A stretch of 47,044 bases of DNA from Welwitschia mirabilis (GCA_051453625.1 JBOZIK010000001.1:159662676-159709719), one strand, 5' to 3'. Numbered from the stretch's first letter, positions 22,205 to 33,413 are shown. Made by a program: numbers and translations. Notes: generated by a model from the sequence alone, not told the origin.

Positions 22205-22760
22205 TCACAGTCAATCGACCTCTCAAATGTCTGGTTGACCCCTTCTAATGTCATCACTTAAATAAGTCGCCTTGTGAACTTTTTGGTCGATCTAGTTTCT
22301 TTCAGCTCCAGGTCCAATTGGCCCCTCAGGATCTAGTCAACCACTCACATGGTTGCTCGTATATCTATCTGGTTGCCCACTGAGTCCTAATAAAATCCAT
22401 CATAATTTTTTTACTCTAGGTCCAGTCAACCCCTTAGGAGTCCGATCGACTCCTTATTGATTAACTATGAAGTATTGATGCTCAATTACATAGGTTCAGT
22501 CAATCCCTTAGATATTCGGTTGACCCCTTGATGATCGGATCAAGAGTATCAGGTGCATATTAATTAGGTCTGGTTGATCCCTTAGATGTCTAGTTGACTC
22601 CTTAACGATTAGTTCAAGACTACTAGTTCTCAGTTTCACATGTGTGATTAACTCCTTAAATTCCCAATCAATTCCTCTGAATTTAGTTTATTTCTAAGTG
22701 CTTACTTCAGGTGCAATCGATCACTTAGAAGTCCAGTTGACCCCTCGAAAGGGTAACAAA
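22205..22760. repeat. U3 tandem array, 74-bp units with GTCGAC-type motifs
   Basis: Units start at 22419, 22493 and 22567 (spacing exactly 74), with a shorter unit near 22633 and less regular ones to the left. About 16 variants of a motif near GGTCGACCCCT can be counted. Most carry GTTGAC or GTCAAC where GTCGAC would be the parent. The array lies upstream of the TATA box, so it is in U3. Confidence 0.8.
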
Positions 22761-22906
22761 GCTTGAAAATTTTTAGGATCAAAATGAAATAAACATTGCT
22801 TCAGCTTCTGACATGCAAGTGATCAATATTTTAAATATAAGATACAACAGATTTCTCTACACAGAAAACATTAGTTTGACATCAATTGGTAAATAATAAT
22901 TTAACA

Positions 22907-22918
22907 ATCTCCCCCTTT
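22907..22918 (-). other. Polypurine tract
   Basis: It reads AAAGGGGGAGAT on the minus strand, directly next to the 3' LTR. It is the plus-strand DNA primer of LTR elements. Confidence 0.88.
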
Positions 22919-23394
22919 AACATTCATGATAAACTTTTTCTTAGTTAAAAAGATTAGATTTGAAAAAAAAATCCCTTCACAAAATGCTTATTAATTTTTG
23001 CAAACATATTAAACCTTTTATATCAAGTTAGACATTTTGGTAAGTCCTCAAATTGTGCTAAAATTTAAAGATAATTTGAAGTATTAAAATATATATAATA
23101 GATAACATTTTGATCATGAATTATTGAATAACTAAAAGATATACCAAAATTTTTAGTTCATATTAAAAATATAAGTGCACTAAAAAAAATTTAAGACACA
23201 AATTATAGAGCATAAAAACAAGTGCATTTCTATTATTTAAATATGAATAGTACAATGAAAATAGAAAGTACTTATCAAAAGTAGATACATCTCAAAATAA
23301 AAGAAACAAATAATTAATTCTCCCCTTTTTTACATTAATGACAAAGGAGAGAAATACAAGCATAAAAGAAAAACACATAAGCAAAGAAAGAAAT

Positions 23395-24456
23395 CTAATC
23401 AGATTTCTATGCTTCCTCCTCTTTTGATTATTCTTCGAAACCTTCTTCTTCTTCTTTCTCCTCTTTTTCTTCTTTGGCTGCCTTCTGTGATGAGCTTTCA
23501 GCTTTCTCTAAAGTGTTAGCAATCTCATACCTAGCTACAATTAGAGCTTCTTTCATATACCTGGTAAGAGAATCAATTTGTTTTAGGTATGAAATAGTCT
23601 TTTTTGAAGAGGCTTACTTAGGAGAAGGGGATTTAAAGGATTTCTTTGATTTGGTAAAGATATGCATGCGAGACAACATCGCACCCCCAATAAATGACAT
23701 GGGATTAAGAGTTTCAAGTTTCAGATAAAAAAAGATGCAATAACGATGGCATATATTTGTAATTAACACAAAGTAGGATAAAGCCCTAGTTTTATGATAC
23801 TCTAACTGAGAAACCATATTTTTCAGTATAATAGTAGGGGTATCAATGAAGTGCTTATTCCTTATCAAGTACATCAAGTAGGCCCTATAGTTGGAGGCCT
23901 CATCATGATGACCCATCAAAGGTAAGAAATTACAGATAAAAACTAAGTGAAGAAACCTATACTTTAAAGTAAGTAAAGAAGTGGAAATAGTATGCCTTTA
24001 GCCATGGAACTTACCACAAATCTTTCTTGTAATCTTTGCTTTGTCTTCCATGGATTCATGAAGAGGCTAAAACTCCTCATAGTCTCCCCTTAAAAGATTA
24101 GTAACAGTCATAATGAAGTTTGCAGTCACCTTCATCCTCTTTCCCAAACTGAGGGTTTCAAAGGTTCTAGAGTCAACATCATAAGAAGCATTATAATAAA
24201 ATACCCTGATAAGAAAAGAATAAGTAGAACCCAAAACATCAAGAAAATAGAAGAGATCCAAATCTTGCAAGAGTTAGATTACATATCTAAGATATTTAAG
24301 CTCTAAAGTAGGAACAAATCTTTCCTAGCAAACTGACTTTTTTTCAAACTTCTCAGAGAACTTATCCAAAGCATCTTCAGACATTCCCTGGTAAAAATAA
24401 GAAGGATCTCTACTAGCAGGCTCTTTTTACCTTTTCTTAAAGGGATTTCCAGCCAT
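23395..24456 (-). pseudogene. SIRE-type ORF3, envelope-like / Transposase_32 domain
   Basis: Its function is unknown; such ORF3 proteins follow pol in SIRE elements. The start is ATG at 24454-24456, 'MAGNPFKKR'. Reading continues in one frame with scattered stops: 'YFYQGMSEDALDKFSEKFEK', 'RVFYYNASYD', 'LGKRMKVTANFI', then 'LHLVFICNFLPLMGHHDEAS', 'YLIRNKHFIDTP', 'IGGAMLSRMHIF', the characteristic order of the plant Transposase_32 family. The C-terminus is a Lys/Glu-rich, probably coiled-coil tail ('KAAKEEKEEKEEEE') ending at 23395-23397. In-frame stops include TAG after 'GDYEEF' and TAA after 'KFHG'. No membrane segment or fusion-like feature is evident, so envelope function should not be assumed. 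Confidence 0.75.
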
Positions 24457-24710
24457 TACAATCATGTGGCAAAATCTTGAAGAAAAGAAAAATCTGAAGA
24501 AAACACTAGATCTAAAAGAGACAACTGGCTAGAAAATAATAAAAAAGGGTTTGGGCTTTACTTGCTTTTAAAGAGAAGATCGATTAAGCTGATTTTGATC
24601 AAGAAATCGAGTCCACTGGAAGTACTTTTACACTATAACCTTATAGGTTTAATCAACTGGTTTGAGTTCTAACTGACGTGATGAAACATAGATCTATAGT
24701 ATTGTTAGTG

Positions 24711-24799
24711 TCCGGGCGACTAGGCTTTTAGGTCAGTCGACCGACCACCTCTGGTCGACCGAATCATAGATCTGGTTGACCACCCTACAATCAACTAGA
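24711..24799. repeat. Internal cluster of GGTCGACC motifs
   Basis: GGTCGACC at 24753-24760, a related GTCGACCGACC at 24735-24745 and GGTTGACC at 24774-24781 lie between RNase H and ORF3. They resemble the motif of the U3 array in the same element. Confidence 0.6.
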
Positions 24800-27357
24800 G
24801 GATGGTGAGATAATCCCTAGTTCATTTCAAAAATGGAGAAAATTATCAAAATTTAGGGGTTTGATAAAGATATCTACCAATTGATAATTTATACTAATAA
24901 AATTCATAGTAATGTTTCCTTTTTCAACTTAATCTCTTAAAAAGGGATGTCTTAGTTCAATGTATTTGGTCGTAAAGTGCTAAACAGGATTTTTTGAAAT
25001 ATTTATAGTACTAGTATTATCACAAAAAATAAGAACTTATTCAAAATTTATACTAAAGTCCTTTAGCATTTCCTTCATTTAAAGGAGATAAGCACAACAA
25101 CTCCCTGCTATAATATACTTAGCTTCTGCTGTTAAAAGGGATATTGAATTTTGCTTTTTGCTTACTCATCCCACTAAGCATGAACCTAACAGGAAATAAT
25201 TACCACTTGTGCTCTTTTCATCATCCTTACATCTAGCCCAATTTACATCACTAAAACCTATAAGCTTAAAGGATGTCTCCCTAGGATACCACAAACCATG
25301 ATCTTTTATATATTTAATTATTCTTTTTATTGCTTGTAAGTGTGATTCTTTTAGTTGGGTTCAGTATATTACACAAACATTAACACCAAACATAATATCT
25401 AGTTTACTTGCAATCAAATATAATAAAATTTTAATTATACTCCTATAAAGTTTCTAATCTACTGATTTTTCATTCTTATCCAAACTGACTTTATAAGATG
25501 TTGACATAGGAGTATTAGTTATTTTGGCATTCTCTAATCCAAAACATTTGATTAAATCTTTTGCATATTTAGATTAAGAAATAAATATTTCATTTTTTAT
25601 TTACTTAATTTGTAATCTAAAAAACACTTTCACTTCACCAAGCATGCTTATTTCAAAATGTGTTGTCACAATTGTTGCAAATTCTTTTGATAATATTTCG
25701 TTAGAAGCACCAAATATGATATCATCCATATAAAATCCTTTTTTTATTTTTTAATAAATAAGGTCTTATCTACCATTCCAATAATACAACCATTATCATT
25801 TTAAAAAGTGGTTAACTTTTCATAAGCTCTTGGAGCTTGCTTCAAATCATATAAAGCTTTCTTAGGTTTATAAACATGATCGTATTTATGAAGATCAATA
25901 AAACCTTATGATTGCTCTACATAAACTTTTTCATTTAAGGCACTATTTAAAAATGCACTCTTTACATCTACTTGATACACTTTGAAATTTTTAAAGGCTA
26001 CAAATGGTAAAAACATTCTAATGCTATCAAGCCTTACAACTGGAGTAAATGTGTCACCTACATCAATGCCTTTTATTTGATTATAGTCTTCTGCTTCTAA
26101 TCTTGCTTTGTTTTTAATGACATTGTTTTCTTCATCACATTTGTTCTTAAAGATCCACTTTATCCCAATGACATTTTTGTCTTTTGGCCTTTCTATAAGC
26201 TTTCAAACATTATTTCTCTAAAATTGTTGTAATTCATCTTGCATAACCATCATCCATTCTTCATGGGATTCAACTTCTTCAAATTTCTTAGGTTCTATTT
26301 GAGAAACATGATAAATGTGGGAATAAAAATTCTTCATGTAAGTGTTTGTCTTTATCTTTGAGCTAACTTATCCAATAACAAATCCTTAAGGATGATCTTT
26401 TAGCTCTTTGAAATTTTTAGTTGTGACTTCTTTTGTAGGAGCTTCTTCATTTTCAATAGACACTACATTAGTTGCGAGGGTGCTTAGAGATATGTCTTCC
26501 TCATCATTTGAATAAATAGGCCTTATGCTAACATCATCAATTTTTACATTTATTAATTCTTCTACAGTTGAACTTCTCTTATTAAAAACATGATAAGCTC
26601 TACTTCTAGTTGAATATCCTAAAAATATAGCTTCATTAGTTCTTAACTTAAATTTGCTTAGATGTTCTCTATATTTTAGTACATAACATTTATTTTTGAA
26701 GACTTAAAAATAAGAAATATTAGGTTATCTTCCTTTCCATAATTCATATAGCATTTTATCCATACTAGGTCTAAGCTAAACTCTATTAATAATATAGTAT
26801 GCAGTGCTAATAACCTTAGCCCAAAATAATTTCATAACCTCCTTGTCATTTAACATAGTTCTTGCCATTTCTTAGAAGAATTTGTTCTTTATTTCAGCAA
26901 TAACATTTTGTTGTGGTATTTAGAGGGTTGAAAATTGGTGATTAATGTCATTGTCAATGCAATACTTTTCAAATAAATTATTTTCGAATTCACCACCATA
27001 ATCACTTTTTATTTTCTTTATGGTATACCCTTTCGCATTTTGGATTTTTTTGCATATCTCAACCCAATATTTGTAATTCAGATTCGTTTGAAAAAAAAGT
27101 GCAACTCATGTATATCTCAAAAAATCATCAACCATGGTAGAAAATAGCATTTACCATTTAAACTTTAAGTGGAACCCACCAAGTCCATATGAATGAGTTC
27201 TAACAACATAGTTGTGGAAACTTGGTTTTTACTCTTATGTGAAGTTCTTATTTGTTTTCCCTTTTGGCTTGCATCACATAAACCATGTTTTTTAACATTT
27301 ATTTTTGAAACACCTTTGATAATTTATTTGCTAATAATCATTTTCAATTGATTGTAA
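24800..27357 (-). pseudogene. copia pol: integrase, reverse transcriptase, RNase H
   Basis: Minus order matches copia pol. Integrase begins near 27300 with 'HGLCDASQKGKQ' (family C-x-GK), then a degenerate H-M-D-L block, 'KSDYGGEFEN' (second Asp present) and 'PQQNVIAEIKNK' (family PQQNGVVERKNR). RT shows 'GIDVGDTFTPVVRLDSIRM', '[11 protein letters not shown]', 'KKALYDLKQAPRA' and the active site Tyr-Met-Asp-Asp at 25721-25732. RNase H shows 'AEAKYIIAGSCC' and 'IFCDNTS' near 25130-24990, and the frame ends near 24800. Stops and frame breaks occur throughout. Confidence 0.88.
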
Positions 27358-27770
27358 TTAAGATAATCTAAAGTTTATGCCAAAGATCTTCTTAAGAAAC
27401 ATGAGAAAAATAATAAGAAAAAATGATTGTTCTATGCTATAAACATTGTCTATTCTATTTGCTTTAAGAATAATATCATTTATTTTGTCATGTAAAATTT
27501 CACATTTAGACCTATCAAAAATGACCTTATGACCTTTATTATAAATTTGACTAATACTCAATAAATTATGCTTTATAGCATTAACATATAAAACTTCATT
27601 TATTCTAGGTAAGTCATCTCCACCAATGCTTTCAATCCCTTTGATTTTTGCTCTTTCATTATTGCCAAAAGTAACTTCTTCTCCATTAAAGTCACTCAAT
27701 TGTTTGAATCTGGATTTATCTCCTATCATATGTCTTAAGCATCCATTATTCAAATATCATCTACTGCTAT
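27358..27770 (-). pseudogene. copia protease and pre-integrase segment
   Basis: The frame reads Tyr-Leu-Asn-Asn-Gly-Cys where the family has Tyr-Leu-Asp-Ser-Gly-Cys, so the catalytic Asp (codon 27748-27750) is Asn. 'MIGDKSRFKQL', 'EVTFGNNERAKIKGI' and 'LYVNAIKHNLLSISQI' follow, typical of the protease C-terminus and GAG-pre-integrase domain. The stretch is open for 131 codons, but a stop lies just upstream of the active site. It is inactive as a protease. Confidence 0.88.
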
Positions 27771-29466
27771 TTAAAACCTTAAAAGTTGTTTAAATTAAGA
27801 GATTTTTCAAATCATTAGCTTTTACTTACTTAGTCCTTTTAGACTGATGTGGTACACATCCTTTTGGAATAAATTTAAATGGAAAGGAACTAACTAAATT
27901 TAGAAGTAACATTAATTTTCTAGCATTGCAGAAAAGTTTTGAATGACCTGACTTAATAAAGAAAATGACAAATAACTTTAGAAATGAACTTATTTTACTA
28001 AGTTACCTATTTTTGCTGACTTTGTGGTTCTTGAAAAATTAAGCCAATACCTAACTTATCATAAGCTGATTTCCAAATTCCAAGCATCTATTCTAATTTA
28101 GATGAATTACTAGAAAATTTATTAACAAAATGAGACAAATCTTTTACTTGTAAAATGATATCAAAATTTTTAGATTTGATCTTTTTGTATTTTGATTCCA
28201 TTTCCTTCTTTTCTTTAATGAGAGATTTTATGATCTTATTTAGATCATTTATGTGCTTTGCCAACTTCTTACATTCTAGATTTTATGATCTTATTTAGAT
28301 CATTTATGTGCTTTGCCAACTTCTTACATTCCAACTACAGTTCCTAACAAGTATCTTCTAGGTTATCCTATTCTTTTTTAACCACATCCAAATCATCAAG
28401 TTCCAATGTACTAATAAGTTCTGTAATGGAGGCATAATTGCCATGAAAGAGAGTCTTTTGTGTTCATCTGAATCTTAACCTAAAGTATTATCATCATCCT
28501 CAGCTACATTATCTCATGTTGCAATGAATGAAGATGTCTTTGACTTTCTATGTTCTCTCTTATTGTTCAAACACTCGTTTGTTATGTGTTTAAATCAACA
28601 TGCATAACATTGGATCTCTTTTTTTTTGTCTTGATTCTTCCTCTACTTTGAGTGTTCTCTTATTATACCTCTACTTGGCTCATCTTCCTTCTTCCTTCTG
28701 TGCAAGAATTTCTTGAATCTTCTTATCAGGAGAGCAACTTCATCATCATTTAGATTTTCATTTGATTTCTCTAACTTGTACTCTTCCTGCACACACTTCA
28801 AAGTAATACCTTTCTTCTTATCTTTAGAAAATTTTAATTCATATGTTTGCAAATTACCTTAGAGTCCTTCTAGTATTATTATATTGATACTCTTGCTTTC
28901 TTCAATTGCTATGACTTTTGGTTTAAATCTCTTTGGAAGATATCTTAGCACTTTTCAGACCTCTTGTACTATATTCAATCTTTTACCTATACTTGCCATG
29001 AAATTGACAATTTAGTAAGTCTAGCAAATAACTATTATAAAGTCTCCTCCTCATCCATATGGATGTCTTCAAATTTTTAGATAAGCATTTGAAGTTTAGC
29101 TTACTTAACTATGGATGTCTCTTCATGTGTAACTTTAAGAATATTCTATACCTCACAATTTATAATCAATTTGAATTCATCCATACAAACTGTACAAAAT
29201 ATAGTATTAAGACCACGGGTATCTATGGTAGCTTTGGATCTATCAGTGGGAGTCCATTGGTCTTGGGTTTTTGAAACTAAAATGGTATTACCATTGGCAT
29301 CGGTTTTTGCTAACGTAGGCATAGTATATCCTTTGTAAATAACCTCTTCAATGTCCACATCTAGGAATCTAAAGAAGATTCTTATTTGGGCTTTCCAATA
29401 ATCATAATTTAACCCATTAAACATAGGTGGATGGCTAGTGGAAAAACCATTAGTTGAAGTACTCAT
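27771..29466 (-). pseudogene. copia gag with two zinc knuckles and coiled-coil spacer
   Basis: Gag packages element RNA. The start is ATG at 29464-29466, 'MSTSTNGFSTSHPPMFNGLN' then 'YDYWKAQIRIFFRF', the usual copia gag opening. A charged segment (28852-28643) precedes a zinc knuckle at 28571-28609: Cys-Tyr-Ala-Cys, a TGA stop, Phe-Lys-His-x4-Cys, one residue shorter than CX2CX4HX4C. An acidic segment and 'LSFMAIMPP' follow (near 28440), then a coiled-coil-like region carrying a 55-bp duplication (28223-28332). A second knuckle-like block ('SGHSKLFC', near 27950-27930) has lost its first Cys pair. Two knuckles and the F-M-A-I segment are SIRE-like. Confidence 0.82.
28223..28332. repeat. 55-bp tandem duplication in gag
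   Basis: 28223-28277 and 28278-28332 differ only at the last base. Since 55 is not a multiple of three it also shifts the frame. Confidence 0.95.
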
Positions 29467-29517
29467 TTTTAGGTTCTAGAGTCTAAATCTATTGGGATCT
29501 TAACATGGACTGAACAT

Positions 29518-29530
29518 GGCTCTAATACCA
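29518..29530 (-). other. Primer-binding site for initiator tRNA-Met
   Basis: It reads TGGTATTAGAGCC on the minus strand, one base from TGGTATCAGAGCC, two bases from the LTR boundary. Confidence 0.9.
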
Positions 29531-29532
29531 AA

Positions 29533-31528
29533 TGTAGAATCGAGAACCCTAGGTGGTGAATAAGATTCTAAAAATTTATTGAATAATCTTCAAAAACAAA
29601 AATACTTTGCTTGAAAATGAATCATAAAAACTTATGCATGAAAACTGAAAGTATTCTAAAAAAGGAAAATAGTAGAAAGCATAAAAATACCAATTAGAAG
29701 CACACAAGGTTTATGATGGTTCGAGAAAACCCCTACTCTACTCTCAATAATTAGCTTCTCATCAAGCCTGATCCAAATCTTCGTTAATCTCTTTTAGGCA
29801 TTGCAGGTTCACATATAACTTTAAGAAACAGACTCTTTATGGATGCTCAGTCTCAACTTTTTGCAAGAAAGCATAGTAGTGATGATAGTATGCCTAAGTG
29901 CATAAGTATCACTTGATCTTTGGCTAAATGAAAAGTAATGAAGCACTTCTCCTAAAGATGATACAATCTAAAAATAAAGGAGTGCTATAGATCTAACCTC
30001 GTATGCAAAGATACCATGAATGTTGGTTCATCTTTGGTCAGGAATGCAATACTAAATGAGTACAATGATAAATCCTCAAGATTCAAAAGCTCGATAAAAA
30101 GTGTAAAAGTGATTTGCCTCTTAGCTATATATAGTGAAAGACTTTTAGGGTTTTTACAAGTGAAAAAGGTCTTCTAATGACCATAAAATAACTACATATT
30201 GGCTATAAAATTTGTGTTTCTATCATGGTCAATCAACCCCTCAAGCGTCCGGATGACCCCTCCTAGGGTCATCACTTAAACAATTTGCCCTTCTGAACTT
30301 TTCAGTCAATCTAGTTTCTTATGGCTCCATGTCTAGTTGACCCCTCAAGTTCTAGTCAACCACTCATCCATTCACNNNNNNNNNNNNNNNNNNNNNNNNN
30401 NNNNNNNNNNNNNNNNNNNNNNNNNNNNNNNNNNNNNNNNNNNNNNNNNNNNNNNNNNNNNNNNNNNNNNNNNNNNNNNNNNNNNNNNNNNNNNNNNNNN
30501 NNNNNNNNNNNNNNNNNNNNNNNNNNNNNNNNNNNNNNNNNNNNNNNNNNNNNNNNNNNNNNNNNNNNNNNNNNNNNNNNNNNNNNNNNNNNNNNNNNNN
30601 NNNNNNNNNNNNNNNNNNNNNNNNNNNNNNNNNNNNNNNNNNNNNNNNNNNNNNNNNNNNNNNNNNNNNNNNNNNNNNNNNNNNNNNNNNNNNNNNNNNN
30701 NNNNNNNNNNNNNNNNNNNNNNNNNNNNNNNNNNNNNNNNNNNNNNNNNNNNNNNNNNNNNNNNNNNNNNNNNNNNNNNNNNNNNNNNNNNNNNNNNNNN
30801 NNNNNNNNNNNNNNNNNNNNNNNNNNNNNNNNNNNNNNNNNNNNNNNNNNNNNNNNNNNNNNNNNNNNNNNNNNNNNNNNNNNNNNNNNNNNNNNNNNNN
30901 NNNNNNNNNNNNNNNNNNNNNNNNNNNNNNNNNNNNNNNNNNNNNNNNNNNNNNNNNNNNNNNNNNNNNNNNNNNNNNNNNNNNNNNNNNNNNNNNNNNN
31001 NNNNNNNNNNNNNNNNNNNNNNNNNNNNNNNNNNNNNNNNNNNNNNNNNNNNNNNNNNNNNNNNNNNNNNNNNNNNNNNNNNNNNNNNNNNNNNNNNNNN
31101 NNNNNNNNNNNNNNNNNNNNNNNNNNNNNNNNNNNNNNNNNNNNNNNNNNNNNNNNNNNNNNNNNNNNNNNNNNNNNNNNNNNNNNNNNNNNNNNNNNNN
31201 NNNNNNNNNNNNNNNNNNNNNNNNNNNNNNNNNNNNNNNNNNNNNNNNTTCTTAGGTTCATAGATCTAGTGGACTCCTCAAATGCCCGGTCGACTCCTTT
31301 AAATTTGGTTTATTTTTAAGTGTTCGCTTTAGGTGCAATTGAGTCCTTAGAAGTCTAGTCGGCCCCTTAAGAGGGTAACAAAACTTGACAGGTTCTAGGA
31401 TTAAAATGTAACAAACATTGCTTTAACTTCTGACCTATAAGTGATAAATATTTTATGCACAAGATATAGCAAATTTCTCTACATAGAAAACATTAATTTG
31501 ACATCAATTGATAAATAATAATTCAACA
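29533..31528 (-). repeat. 5' LTR of SIRE-like element (with gap)
   Basis: It starts TGTAGAATC and ends TTCAACA (plus strand), homologous to 21518-22906. An 873-N gap (30376-31248) replaces the part matching about 22350-22627, i.e. the tandem array. The TATA box is at 30125-30134. Confidence 0.9.
30125..30134 (-). promoter_or_regulatory. LTR TATA box (active-side LTR)
   Basis: CTATATATAG, at the same place as in the 3' LTR. Being in the 5' LTR, it would have driven the full-length minus-strand transcript. Confidence 0.6.
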
Positions 31529-31533
31529 TAGTA
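31529..31533. other. Target-site duplication TAGTA, right copy
   Basis: Matches 21513-21517 exactly. Confidence 0.9.
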
Positions 31534-33413
31534 GAGAAATAAAAATCTTATTTAATAATAATGAAACTATTAAAAACATTACAGTTTCTTAAGAAATGCT
31601 ATTCATGAGCTAGATACATACCTATTTATACAGTCAATACAACTACTAGAGCTCTAATAATTACTATCAAATTTTATTCCAAATTAGGATATCACATGAT
31701 TTAAAGAAATCCATAAAATAAATTAATGTATTTTTATATGAACCTTTGACTTCACCAGTAAAATTATTTAAGATGATATGTTAACTTATTATAAAATGAT
31801 ATTGTTAAAAGTCTGCTTGAGAAATGACATGAAGTTTACTTTCCTTTTTCCATTTACCAATATTTACTTCAATGATATTTAACAAGATTTCTATGAAAAT
31901 ATTACTAATTACGAATACTTTATAATTATTTGAATTTGATTTGTTTGTCTTCTTTAACATTTTACTATATAAGCCTTCTGCAGTTGCTTTTTCTCTTGAA
32001 TGTGCTTTTTAGATTCATACATAAGCTTCCTTAAATGAAAGGGATAATTTGCTAATAAAATTTGAAATAAGTTTTACTCCATTATTATCCTTTAATAAAA
32101 ACCCTAAATATCCTAAAACAAAAAATTATGCTCTATATTTTGTCTATGTTAGTAAAACTTCCAAAGATTTCTAAGATTTTTCCCTCTTTTTAAGAAGGTA
32201 TAATAATTTTACCTATATTTTTTAAAATAACTTATTTCTTCTTACTATAGATCAAATTCTTACAGGGTTTTTCTTTTCCTTTAATTTTTTTAGCTTTTAA
32301 GAGCTTTTATTGCTTTTTCGCATTAATCATCAAACAATTATTTTTTCTTCAAACTCTCTCTTAAACGCATGTTGAGTAGTAGCTAATAAGTTTTTCAAAA
32401 TATTTACAAAAGGTTCCCATTAGTTTTAGACTTGAAGTTGAAAATCATTTTTTCCTCTTTTCTCTAATTCTACATTTTTTTTGAAATGATGTTAAGCATG
32501 GAACTTCATTAAAACAATAACATGAAGAGGTTAATAGAAATATTCTAGTAAATTTTTATCTATTATAAAATGTTAAATACTTAAAAGGCTTAATAGTCTA
32601 GTGGTCATGAATTCAATACTTGAACATCCTTAAATATTTCTAAAGGCATTAAGTTTGAATTTCTCTCCCGTTCCATTCAAAAGTAGAATGTCTAATTCTT
32701 GTTTCCGTTCTAGCAATTATTTTTCTTTACACTTTAGTATTTTATCTTAAGAAGACTTATTGCATTCAGTATTTCTTTCATAATCTAAGAATCCTCGATA
32801 TACATAGTCAATAATTTGGACCTGTTTTAAGATAATTTTAACATTAAAGTTTTCAAAGTTGAAAACTTTTCTTAGGTAAGAGGAATTAGCAATATTTGTA
32901 CTTGGGTATTGAAATGAATAGTTTTGTGAAGGCCTAAGTTAACTTCAACATTAAAGTTTTCAAGGATGAATACTTTTGTTAGGTAAGATAAATTAGCAAT
33001 ATTTGCATTGAGGTATTTAAATGTATAGTTTTGTGAAAGGCCATTCATATAAGCTATTATGAATTAAAAAGATAAAACCTATAGATACTTTACCTCATTC
33101 TTTATTTCTCTTATTAGTGAGAAAAAACTCACATAATTATGAACTAATAAACATGAAGATCTTTCTTTCTTCTAAGTCTTTGCAATGCTTAAAATTCTAA
33201 ACCTATTAAATTTTAAAAAAAATGTTACAAACATAAGGAACTTTATTTGCTATAGAGCTATTAATACTTAAAAACTTATAGTGCAAAGGCTAAAATCCAA
33301 TTTTATTTAATCTTTAATAACTATAAAATTCTTTTTCATTTGAAAAAGTAATTTTCCCTCTTCTCTAATTTGGTTTATTTTTATCCACTTTTCTATTTTC
33401 TTTACAAATCCCT
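31534..33413. other. Unassigned AT-rich DNA
   Basis: No family recognised. It contains a 107-bp tandem duplication (32828-33042) and is continuous, across the LINE insertion, with 34684-37724. Confidence 0.5.
32828..33042. repeat. 107-bp tandem duplication
   Basis: Copies begin at 32828 and 32935 and share 'acattaaagttttcaa', 'ttaggtaaga' and 'atagttttgtgaa' in order. They differ at several sites. Confidence 0.85.

Larger units (their letters stand above)
21518..22906 (-). repeat. 3' LTR of SIRE-like element
   Basis: This LTR is 1,389 bp and starts TGTAGAATC (plus strand), ending TTTAACA. It aligns throughout with 29533-31528. It contains a TATA box (22106-22115, minus) and the U3 tandem array. 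Confidence 0.92.
21518..31528 (-). mobile_element. Full-length Ty1/copia element, SIRE/Maximus-like
   Basis: The 10,011-bp element is bounded by TAGTA duplications, with TG...CA LTRs, an initiator tRNA-Met primer site (29518-29530) and a polypurine tract (22907-22918). Minus-strand order is gag, protease, integrase, RT, RNase H, then an envelope-like third ORF. That order with two gag knuckles, an acidic post-knuckle segment ending F-M-A-I and a Transposase_32-type ORF3 points to the SIRE lineage. The LTRs differ at roughly one base in five or six by eye, and all ORFs are broken, so it is an old, dead insertion. Confidence 0.92.

Noticed and set aside
22419-22640. CRISPR-like array
   Set aside because: Units are full 74-bp degenerate tandem copies without unique spacers, inside a plant LTR.
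23474-23728. Plus-strand 84-codon frame
   Set aside because: It is antisense to ORF3 of the SIRE-like element, which has recognisable family blocks on the minus strand.
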